Assembly: GCA_950097015.1 (NCBI GenBank) | Contig: CATNEN010000039.1 | Span: 2,396,501-2,460,500, forward strand | DNA: 64,000 nucleotides | From: Macrostomum hystrix | Taxonomy: Eukaryota; Platyhelminthes; Macrostomidae | Reading direction: 5' to 3' | In this document: positions 38,793 to 48,498 of the stretch, piece after piece | Position numbering within the stretch: position 1 is the stretch's first letter | Layout of the letters: the number at the start of each line of letters is the position of its first letter | The notes under the pieces: model-generated | Databases searched by the model: none | What the model was told of the DNA's origin: nothing | Seen by the model: only the letters and a program-made list of their open reading frames with translations | Position numbers and translations under genes: made by a program

Positions 38793-39255
38793 GCATGATA
38801 GTGAATAAAGAACTCTTATAATCAAATAAGTCAAAATAGGCTTTAATACAAACCCGTGGCTATTAGCTGCTTCAGATACAGTGAGTAAACAATAGTTCAC
38901 ACTGGCTCACGCACGGGTCTAGCCTGGGTGAGCAGCTACTCGACCTGCTTGAGAACAGGCATGGCATATTAGCTTTAAAAATGCATTTCAGCTCAACCTA
39001 ATGCTTGAGGTTTCAGCTCTTGAATACACTGGCTACATCTCTGCTTCACTGAGCACACTCAGGCCCATCAGCAGAACCTGATGCTATTGACATTGTTACA
39101 ACTGCAAGAAATATTCTCAGTTTAGGAAGCTATCAGTCAATAGGCAATGCCAGCAGGAATACAATCGAGTCATTATCCCATGTTAAAACTAATCAGTTAG
39201 CGATTTCAATAATGCCAAATCTTAAGTACCTAAACTTGTGGGAAGTTCGTCTCGC
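38793..39255. other. 5' flank of the GPCR exon, unique sequence
   Basis: No array and no recognisable motif apart from the CA-rich tract that follows. Confidence 0.4.
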
Positions 39256-39258
39256 CCC

Positions 39259-39268
39259 CGACACACAC

Positions 39269-39310
<42 letters not shown>

Positions 39311-39348
39311 ACACACGCACACATACACACACACGCACACATACACAC
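39259..39348. repeat. (CA)n microsatellite with CG interruptions
   Basis: About 90 bp of ACACAC and ACGCAC dinucleotides ending about 60 bp before the GPCR ATG. Confidence 0.95.
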
Positions 39349-39407
39349 CGGTGGGAACTGATTTGCAAGGACTCGCGCCGACACGCACCCCGCAGGCCGG
39401 AGGCGCG

Positions 39408-40575
39408 ATGTACATCTACCCGTTCGAGCGGCAGTTTTTCGACAATTTTCCTGCCTACCGGGCTGGCAAGCTGGTGAAATGCTGGCTGCCGCCTGCCCTG
39501 CTGCTTATCGGTACAGTCGGCAACTGCCTTGGCATCCACGTGCTGCGCAGCCGCTGCGGTCGCACCCCGGTCTATCGCTACCTGCTGATGCTGGCCATCA
39601 TGGACCAGGCCGTGCTGCTCACCGGCCTGCTCTGGAAATGGCTGCGAGAGGCCTTCGGGGTCCGGCCGGACACGTGGAATGTGCTCAGCTGCAAGCTGAT
39701 CTTCTACACACAGTTCTGCTGCAGCTACGCCTCTGTGTGGCTTATCGTTGCTATGACAACAGAACGCTTCTGCGTCATCGCCTGTCCGCTGCGAGCCAAC
39801 GCGGCCGCCAGTCGGGTTCGTCGAGTCAAGCTGAGCATCGGCGCCATCTTCGGACTGGACGCGGTCTTCAACACACACTGGCTGTGGACGCTGGGCCTCA
39901 CTAAGAAGAGCGTCAACGTCACCTGGACTGACGCTTACGGCAGCCACCAGGCCTTCAACTACAGCGACTGCGACCTCCGCCCGGAGCTGCGCATCGGCTA
40001 CGCTGTCTACTGGGCTGACACGGTGGCCTTCCTGCTGATCCCTTTCAGCGTCATTCTGGTCATGAACACCGTCATGATTGTCCAGGTGAAGCGAGCCAAG
40101 TCGATCATGAGCGACGGACAGGGCGGAAGGGAGGAGCGGCCGGGCGGGCAGTGCCGGAGCGTCGACACGCACGACCGGAGCGCCAGCTTCTTGTCGGCGA
40201 CGCTGCAGCAGCGCCAGCCGAATCAGAGTGCGGACATTGCGGCCTCTTCTACGAATGCGCCGGCAGCGGCTGTGGCGAAGATCCCAGCCCGGCTCGTGAC
40301 GCTGATGCTAATCGCCGTATCCGCCTCCTACCTGCTTTGCACCGGCCCGATAGCCGTTCTCAAACTGTCGCTCATCCTCGGGAATGTGCCGACATCAGAT
40401 GACCACGCCCGCATCGCCAGATACCACCTGGCGGACGCGGTGACGGAGATGGTGATGTACACCAACCACGTGGTGAATTTCTACCTGTACTGCGCATCTG
40501 GGGCTCGCTTCCGACGCGAACTCAGACGGGCCGTCTGCGGCCGCTGGCTGCGCGAGCCCCGACGTGTGGCGACCC

Positions 40576-40651
<76 letters not shown>

Positions 40652-40850
40652 GCCACAGACTGCCTGGCTTCGAGTGCCTCAGAATGGTAACCCGCGGGTC
40701 CATCGCCAGCCACAGTGTCATCAGTACTATCAGCAGTACTGCCAGCAGAGGCTCCTGGGACTGCCGCCGCCGCAGCGCCAGATTGTCGCTGCTGAATCGG
40801 TGCCATTGTCCCTGATGTCGGGCCGTCAGCACCCGGTGTTGGCAGTTTGA
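39408..40850 (+). CDS. Rhodopsin-like (class A) peptide-type G protein-coupled receptor with C-terminal poly-Gln
   Basis: One uninterrupted 480-aa frame with seven hydrophobic segments. TM1 is WLPPALLLIGTVGNCLGIHV (GN pair). TM3 ends in ERF (TTERFCVIACP), a DRY variant. TM6 is around LMLIAVSASYLLCTGPIAVL. TM7 has NHVVNFYLYCASG, where NFYLY replaces NPxxY, followed by the basic helix-8 segment RFRRELRR. N-glycosylation-type NVT and NYS sites lie in extracellular loop 2. Such features are typical of the FMRFamide/TRH-receptor-like orphan families of lophotrochozoans; the ligand cannot be read from sequence. The tail holds 24 consecutive Gln codons, all CAG (40578-40649). The methionine at 39408 is the first ATG of the frame; an upstream exon at 36405 is possible. 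Confidence 0.85.
40578..40649 (+). repeat. Pure CAG trinucleotide tract encoding 24 Gln
   Basis: Twenty-four uninterrupted CAG codons in the intracellular tail of the GPCR, bounded by CGG codons. The absence of CAA interruptions suggests recent slippage expansion and a probable length polymorphism. Confidence 0.97.
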
Positions 40851-41302
40851 ATTAATTCAACAAGGGACCTTGCCTGCTTGATTAACTGATCTTTTATTTG
40901 TGTTAAATTCGTATTTGTGCTTTACACTTTGGGAATAGGTTTGGACCATAGACAAAAATGAACGGTCCATTGAAAACTTAACTCTATTAAGAGTACAGGT
41001 TCTCTATTAAGGGGCCTGTCTCATCCAGTGCTTGTAATTGAATGGAATGACCAGTGACTTCTCAAGGCATAGTTTTTCTTTGACCCATTCTTGTCTGGAC
41101 ACTGTCAATTGGTTCAGTAAGCGGTCAGCGATTGCCACTGAGTCGAATGCATGTCTAACACATTAATTAACGTTTACGAATGGCACATTGGGAGGAATGT
41201 ATCCTAAACAAGAGGATATAATTGTATATATAATATTATATATATATATATATATTAAGTATAATGTATAATGTATAATGTATAATATATATTATATTTA
41301 TA
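40851..41302. other. GPCR 3' flank with TA-rich microsatellite
   Basis: No canonical AATAAA seen close to the stop. 41223-41303 is a (TA)n-type stretch that abuts the mariner terminus, fitting that family's TA target preference. Confidence 0.5.
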
Positions 41303-42425
41303 TACCGGGTGGCCCAGGCGTTTAAGGACAACTTAAAAATAATCAAATGTATATACATTTTTAATATAAAAACAACCAACAAACGAAAACTTTAACATTT
41401 TAACTGACCGCCATAATGTCTAGATGGCAACTAAAAATAACATTTACTCAATGTAGCCCCCCTCCACTGCATACACGGCTTCAATGCGAGACCGAAACTT
41501 GGTACAGGCACCTCTGATGACGGCAGGGCCCTGAGCTGACCAGGCAGCACTAACAGCAACTTGGAGAGTCTCCACGGTAGCATAAGTTGTTAAACATGCA
41601 ACGCGGGCCACGTTGTTCCACACAAAGTAATCGAGAGGGGAACAGTCTGGACTCGATGGTGGCCAAGTGGTTGCATCCCAGAAGTCCTCGCCGAGCTCCC
41701 GGCGAAGAAATTCTTGAGTAGCGACAGCCGTGTGGGCAGGAGCGCCGTCCTGCTGAAAAACAAACGTACCTGGGGCAAAGTTGTGTCGAATCCATGGCAG
41801 TACATGATCCTGCAGCATGCGGATGTACTCGGCTGAGTTGATTTTCACTCCAGCTGGTACCCAGATCGGGGGAGCCACCCTGCCGTCCGAAGCCACGACA
41901 CCGAGAAACATGGCACCTTTGGCATGTTGCTGGCGAGGCATGAAGCGGTGTTCCTCCGCAGCAGAGCTGGAGTCTCCTGACGGTGCCAGATATCGGTCAT
42001 TCTGTCGATTGAAGGCCCTGTCGACGGTCCAGAACTTCTCATCGCTGAAGATCAGAACCTTCCCGGCGTCCGGTCCTTTCAGTCGGTTGATTAATTGACG
42101 GCACCGTTCTGCTCGAACAGATCTGGCAGTTGCTGTTAATGCCTGCGATTCTTTAATCTTATACGAACTGAGGTCAAGGTCTTCGTGTACCAGCCTCTGC
42201 ATCGTGCTCCTTGAAACACCACTTGACCTGGCAAGCTCCCTGATGGACACTCGAGGGTCAGCTTTGATCCTCTCAGCCACAGTTTCGCGAAGCTCCTCTG
42301 ACCTGATTGGTCTTGGAGAGTTGTGGGGTTTCCTTTCAACTGCCGCAGCAGCTCCAACTTCTTCAATGTCGCTCTTGACGGCGTAAACAAACGACCTTGC
42401 AACATTGAGGTTCTCTGCTATCTGT
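41303..42425 (-). mobile_element. Tc1/mariner-superfamily transposon, 5' end replaced by satellite
   Basis: The transposase frame runs from about 42425 to the TAA at 41444 (about 326 aa, no internal stops). It starts inside a helix-turn-helix (AQIAENLNVARSFVYAVKS), has a second one (VSIRELARSSGVSRSTMQRL), then a DDD catalytic core: FSDEKFWTVD, FQQDGAPAHT and PPSSPDCSPLDYFVWN, with 33 residues between the last two Asp by my count. At the 3' side, TATACCGGGTGGCCCAGGCG near 41301 next to a TA-rich stretch looks like a terminal inverted repeat. The expected first 20 or so residues, the start codon and the other terminal repeat are missing, because the 16-bp satellite begins in the middle of a codon run. 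The catalytic core looks intact, but the element is probably immobile. Confidence 0.85.
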
Positions 42426-44595
42426 GCTGGAGAGATGAGACACGGGATAGATGAGACACGGGAGAGATGAGACACGGGAGAGATGAGACACGGGAGAGAT
42501 AAGACACTGGAGAGATGAGACACGGGCGAGATGAGACACGGGATAGATGAGACACGGGATAGATGAGACACGGGAGAGATGAGACACGGGAGAGATAAGA
42601 CACTGGAGAGATGAGACACGGGAGAGATGAGACACTGGAGAGATGAGACACGGGCGAGATGAGACACGGGATAGATGAGACACGGGAGAGATAAGACACT
42701 GGAGAGATGAGACACGGGCGAGATGAGACACGGGATAGATGAGACACGGGATAGATGAGACACGGGAGAGATGAGACACGGGAAAGATAAGACACGGGAG
42801 AGATGAGACACGGGAGAGATAAGACACAGGAGAGATGAGACACGGGAGAGATGAGACACGGGAGAGATGAGACACGGGAGAGATGAGACACGGGAGAGAT
42901 GAGACACGGGAGAGATGAGACACGGGAGAGATAAGACACGGGAGAGATGAGACACGGGAGAGATAAGACACGGGAGAGATGAGACACAGGAGAGATGAGA
43001 CACGGGAGAGATAAGACACTGGAGAGATGAGACACGGGAGAGATAAGACACAGGAGAGATGAGACACGGGAGAGATGAGACACTGGAGAGATGAGACACG
43101 GGCGAGATGAGACACGGGATAGATGAGACACGGGATAGATGAGACACGGGAGAGATGAGACACGGGAGAGATGAGACACGGGAGAGATGAGACACGGGAG
43201 AGATGAGACACGGGAGAGATGAGACACGGGAGAGATGAGACACGGGAGAGATGAGACACGGGAGAGATAAGACACGGGAGAGATGAGACACGGGATAGAT
43301 GAGACACGGGAGAGATGAGACACGGGAGAGATGAGACACGGGAGAGATGAGACACGGGAGAGATGAGACACGGGAGAGATGAGACACGGGAGAGATGAGA
43401 CACGGGAGAGATAAGACACGGGAGAGATGAGACACAGGAGAGATAAGACACAGGAGAGATGAGACACGGGAGAGATGAGACACGGGAGAGATGAGACACG
43501 GGAGAGATGAGACACGGGAGAGATGAGACACGGGAGAGATGAGACACGGGAGAGATAAGACACGGGAGAGATGAGACACGGGATAGATGAGACACGGGAG
43601 AGATGAGACACGGGAGAGATGAGACACGGGAGAGATGAGACACGGGAGAGATGAGACACGGGAGAGATGAGACACGGGAGAGATGAGACACGGGAGAGAT
43701 AAGACACGGGAGAGATGAGACACAGGAGAGATAAGACACAGGAGAGATGAGACACGGGAGAGATGAGACACGGGAGAGATGAGACACGGGAGAGATGAGA
43801 CACGGGAGAGATGAGACACGGGAGAGATGAGACACGGGAGAGATAAGACACGGGAGAGATGAGACACGGGAGAGATAAGACACGGGAGAGATGAGACACG
43901 GGAGAGATGAGACACGGGAGAGATGAGACACGGGAGAGATAAGACACTGGAGAGATGAGACACGGGAGAGATAAGACATAGGAGAGATGAGACACGGGAG
44001 AGATGAGACACGGGAGAGATGAGACACGGGAGAGATGAGACACTGGAGAGATGAGACACGGGAGAGATAAGACACAGGAGAGATGAGACACAGGAGAGAT
44101 GAGACACGGGAGAGATGAGACACGGGAGAGATAAGACACTGGAGAGATGAGACACGGGAGAGATAAGACACAGGAGAGATGAGACACGGGCGAGATGAGA
44201 CACGGGATAGATGAGACACGGGATAGATGAGACACGGGATAGATGAGACACGGGATAGATGAGACACGGGATAGATGAGACACGGGATAGATGAGACACG
44301 GGAGAGATGAGACACGGGAGAGATTAGACACGGGAGAGATTAGACACGGGAGAGATGAGACACGGGATAGATGAGACACGGGATAGATGAGACACGGGAT
44401 AGATGAGACACGGGATAGATGAGACACGGGAGAGATGAGACACGGGAGAGATTAGACACGGGAGAGATTAGACACGGGAGAGATTAGACACGGGAGAGAT
44501 TAGACACGGGAGAGATTAGACACGGGATAGATGAGACACGGGAGAGATGAGACACGGGATAGATGAGACACGGGAGAGATGAGACACGGGAGAGA
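42426..44595. repeat. Minisatellite, 16-bp unit GAGATGAGACACGGGA, fused to the transposase frame
   Basis: About 136 units, stop-free on the minus strand in every frame. Variants GATAGAT, GAGATAAG and ACACTGG form higher-order blocks (288-bp offset between about 43291 and 43579). It resumes at 44971-45035 beyond SINE copy A. Confidence 0.95.
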
Positions 44596-44970
44596 TAATA
44601 ATAATAATAATAATAATAATTGCAGGAGGGCTGCGGGCAATGACACATAGTTTGGTGACACTAGACCCGCAGCCAGCGAGGAGGCAATTCTGCCCATTTC
44701 GCTGACTCCTGAGCACACACGCACACAGATACCGTACGCAGGCATACGCTCTCACAGGTGTGTACATCTGCCCTGACTTTCTCATCGTCAGGCAGTGTAC
44801 ACTCGAACTGTGCCTTGGAGGTTGGCCCTCAAGGGCGTAAATTGCACGACAAGCCCCCAGGCCTTCTCTCCGCGGCTGCGCCCCAAATAAATGTGGCCTC
44901 GCCGTGGAATCGAACTTAGGGACTGTGGTGCGAGTGGCAAACGCGTTAACTGCTCTGCCACCGACCCCCC
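44596..44970 (-). mobile_element. tRNA-derived SINE, copy A (fullest), inserted in the 16-bp satellite
   Basis: On the minus strand the head has a pol III A-box-like GTGGCAGAGCAGTTAA (complement of 44946-44961) and a B-box-like AGTTCGATTCC (complement of 44906-44916) at tRNA-like spacing. A body of about 250 bp and an (ATT)n tail (44596-44620) follow. The same satellite flanks both sides, so the SINE inserted into an existing array. Confidence 0.75.
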
Positions 44971-45035
44971 CACGGGAGAGATGAGACACGGGAGAGATGA
45001 GACACGGGAGAGATGAGACACAGGAGATGAGACAG
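44971..45035. repeat. Right-hand remnant of the 16-bp satellite
   Basis: Three to four units of the same 16-bp repeat follow the SINE, proving the SINE split the array. Confidence 0.9.
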
Positions 45036-45045
45036 GATACTATAG

Positions 45046-45125
45046 GTGTTGGAAGGGGCAACGGGCCGGATTTGGGAGCTTCGAGGGCCGCATCTGGCCC
45101 GCGGGCCGGAGTTTGCCGACCCCTG
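45046..45125 (-). mobile_element. hAT-type terminal fragment
   Basis: Read on the minus strand from 45125 it begins CAGGGGTCGGCAAACTC and continues through CGGCCCGCGGGCC, a terminus seen in hAT elements of many animals. The opposite end is not found; the fragment abuts the end of the 16-bp satellite. Confidence 0.5.
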
Positions 45126-45139
45126 GCTTATGGCCTCCG

Positions 45140-45215
45140 CAGTCTTCCCCATTCCCACTCATCTGTCTTCCCATTCCCATCCATCTGTCTTCCCATTCCC
45201 ACCCAACTGTCAAAG
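45140..45215. repeat. Three-unit seed of the 22-bp TCTTCCCATTCCCATC satellite
   Basis: CATCTGTCTTCCCATTCCCA occurs in three imperfect copies, matching the unit of the 36737-38792 array 6.4 kb to the left. Confidence 0.85.
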
Positions 45216-45989
45216 ATATCAGGTGAATGGTGCGCTGGTTTCCAGGTGAGCTCGCACTGAGAAGAAAGGACGACTTCAAATCAGGTGAAAGCTGCACAGA
45301 ATAGATGAAAGGATTCGAAATTAATGAATATCCTCAACCAGACAAATCAAGAGAAGTAAAAATGCTGGTCAAGGGATGGCAAATCGAGGCCTCCGGGGGG
45401 AGTGGATTATAATCTTTTTCTTCCCAGATTCGGGGCTGCGTAATTCAGGAAGAGGGCCGCCCTGATTGAATTGCAAGCAGGCCAGTGGGACAGCATTGCG
45501 TATAGACAGGCGGCCCAGGTCTCATGTCCTCCGTCTCGGTGCGCGCAGCTTCGCCAAGGCCTGTTTTTTGAGTCGCTCTCGATCAGCGAGCCACTGGAGA
45601 GCCACTTCAGAGCAGCGATGGCCCATAGCTGGACTCATGCAGCATATTTCTGCATCGTACTCTAGCAGGCTAGACGCATCCTCGTCAGTCTAATCTTGAT
45701 CGATGCACTTTTCTAGTACAAAACATCAAGCTTTAGGCCGCATCATGTACCTCTCCAACATCAGTATAGTTTGAGAAAATGAGCTCATTTCTCTTGAATC
45801 GATAATAGCAATTTTGCTTTGCTTGAGCAGCCAGGACAATAAACACCTGACAGGGGGAGGATTCCAGGAGCAGTTTTAGCCAGAGCCACAGTGAGAATAG
45901 TACCATGCGAAAATTGCATCTGATAGTATAAAGAGCACACTTTTTTGTGAGCCATTGTAGCGAGCTAGAAAAGCCATAGCTAAACTCGG
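45216..45989. other. Spacer with one unassigned GC-rich open segment
   Basis: Plus-strand 45440-45665 is open and GC-rich (reading ...IAYRQAAQVSCPPSRCAQ...) after a TTCAG. No family is recognised and neither splice partner nor start is found; it may be an exon or a repeat fragment. Confidence 0.25.
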
Positions 45990-46495
45990 AATCGCATCAA
46001 GAGCTGTAGCTGCACACAGAATCGCAGCAAGAGCTGAAGTTGTACGCAGAATCGCAGCAAGAGCTGAAGCTGCACGCAGAATCGCAGCAAGAGCTGAAGC
46101 TGCACGCAGAATCGCAGCAAGAGCTGTAGCTGTACGCAGAATCGCAGCAAGAGCTGAAGCTGCACACAGAATCGCAGCAAGAGCTGTAGCTGTACGCAGA
46201 ATCGCAGCAAGAGCTGAAGCTGCACACAGAATCGCAGCAAGAGCTGTAGCTGCACACAGAATCGCAGCAAGAGCTGAAGCTGCACGCAGAATCGCAGCAA
46301 GAGCTGAAGCTGCACACAGAATCGCAGCAAGAGCTGAAGCTGCACACAGAATCGCAGCAAGAGCTGAAGCTGCACGCAGAATCGCAGCAAGAGCTGAAGC
46401 TGCACACAGAATCGCAGCAAGAGCTGAAGCTGCACGCAGAATCGCAGCAAGAGCTGTAGCTGCACACAGAATCGCAGCAAGAAGCGAAGCAAGAA
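45990..46495. repeat. Minisatellite, 30-bp unit AGAATCGCAGCAAGAGCTGA..
   Basis: Seventeen units of exactly 30 bp (GAGCTGAAGCTGCACGC or CACAC halves), open in all minus-strand frames but Ala/Leu/Cys-monotonous, so not taken as coding. Confidence 0.93.
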
Positions 46496-46869
46496 TTGTC
46501 ATTAAAAACTGCACACATTTAGGTGCAAAAAAATAGCTAATGTTTTATGTCACCCAACAAAGGATCGACTTTCAGCTGGCTTAAGCGCAGAAGAGCCCGG
46601 ACCCCATTAGGACCCATGAATAAGTGATTCGATTCCTTCCTACATTTTGACTTTCAATTTTTAAGAGCCATGCAGTCGTCCATGCCAATCCTGAGGCTAA
46701 CTACTATCAAAAGGAGTCATCCAGGCTTTGAAAATTGAGCTCTGCATGAGTTTGCACCATAACCGCCTTATACAAAAAAACCTACCACACATCAATAATT
46801 AAATTGCTAACAAAAATAATATTATTAAGGAGTCAAAAGGATGCCACAACAGTATCCCATATCGCAGAT

Positions 46870-47592
46870 CCCATATTCATAAAAGCTGAAAGCTCCCAGA
46901 TCAAAGATCCCAAATAAATTATCCCAGATCAAAGATCCCAGATCAAAGATCCCAGATCAAAGATCCCAGATCAAAGATCCCAGATCAAAGATCCCAGATC
47001 AAAGATCTCAGATCAAAGATCCCAAATCAATTATCCAAGATCAAAGATCCCAGATCAAAGATCCCAGATCAAAGATCCCGGATCAAAGATCCCAGATCAA
47101 AGATCTCAGATCAAAGATCCCAAATCAAAGATCCCAGATCAAAGATCCCGGATCAAAGATTCCATATCAAAGATCCCAGATCAAAGATCTCAAATCAAAG
47201 ATCCCAGATCAAAGATCCCAGATCAAAGATCCCAGATCAAAGATCCCGGATCAAAGATTCCATATCAAAGATCCCAGATCAAAGATCTCAAATCAAAGAT
47301 CCCAGATCAAAGATCCCAGATCAAAGATCCCAGATCAAAGATCCCAGATCAAGGATCCCAGATCAAAGTTCCCAGATCTAAGATCCCAGATCAAAGATCC
47401 CAGATCAAAGATCCCATATCAAAGATCCCAGATCAAAGATCCCAGAAACAGTTTTAAAAGAAATCAGTGAAGATTCAACATGAAATATCTGCATTGTTTC
47501 GCACAAATCAAAGATCCCAGATCAAAGATCCCAGATCAAAGATCCCAGATCAAAGATCCCAGATCAAAGATCCCAGATCAAAGATCCCAGAA
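46870..47592. repeat. Minisatellite, 14-bp unit GATCAAAGATCCCA
   Basis: About 46 units in two blocks separated and followed by the same ~60-bp unique segment (47445-47507 and 47590-47652), a duplication of array edge plus flank. Confidence 0.92.
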
Positions 47593-47652
47593 TCAGTTTT
47601 AAAAGAAATCAGTAAAGATTCAACATGAAATATCTGCATTGTTTCGCACAAG

Positions 47653-48177
47653 AAGCTAGCATGGTACAACATAACATGAGAACTGTTATTGAGCTGTAAT
47701 GTTATGTATTGTTTGTAGGCAAGTGAGCAAACACATAAATGATAATGTAATAACTTAAGTCAGTGCAGTTTTTACAATACGTTGTAGGAAATAAGATAAT
47801 ATTCGTGACGATATGTTGCTGAAAAGTAAATAAAGTAAATTGTAGACAAATATTACATACAGGAAAATAGAACAAAAAAGTAAAAAAATTCTTTGCGCAT
47901 TTTCCAGCACCATTTTCAGCACAGGGAAGTGCAAAAGTGCACCAAACTTCAACACAAAAGAAAAAATCCTAAAGTAGAATTGAAATGCTAAGGAAATTAA
48001 AGTTAATCAACTGTAAACAGGAGAATTGCTAAGCTAAACAAATGCATTTTCTCACAATAGGAGCTAATTACAAGCATTCGGGCTGGACCATATAAAAATT
48101 GTGTTCAGGAGGTTACAAAACTTGTTCAAGGTGGAAATCTTCAGGTGCGGATCCTAACCAATTGGGTCATGGCAGAA
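47653..48177. other. Intergenic spacer downstream of the CEP192-like gene
   Basis: AT-rich; no supported gene. Confidence 0.4.
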
Positions 48178-48498
48178 GGGGATCAAGGAAGGCGTCAGGA
48201 AAGTCAGTGCAGAGGGGTCAATGCAGGGGGGCAGGAAGGAGGTCAGTTCAGGTCAGGGAGGTCAGTGCAGGGGGTCAGAAAAGTCAGTGCAGGGGGGTCA
48301 GGAATGTCAGTGCAGGGGGTCAGGAATGTCAGTGTAGGGGGTCAGGAAAGCCAGTGCAGGGGGTCAGGAATGTCAGTGCAGGGGGGTCAGGAATGTCAGT
48401 GCAGGGGGTCAGGAATGTCAGTGCCGAAGGGTCAGGAAGATCAGTCTAGAGGGGGGCAGGAAGGTCAGTCCAGAGGAGGTCAGTTCAGGTCAGGGAGG
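48178..48498. repeat. GTCAGTGCAGGGGGTCAGGAA array abutting the CEP192-like stop codon
   Basis: About 15 units of roughly 21 bp. On the minus strand the array starts immediately after the TGA, so it would form the 3' untranslated region or flank. Confidence 0.85.

Noticed and set aside
39222-40172. Antisense frame of 316 codons opposite the GPCR
   Set aside because: Mirror of GPCR codon usage; the sense frame has seven membrane segments and motifs.
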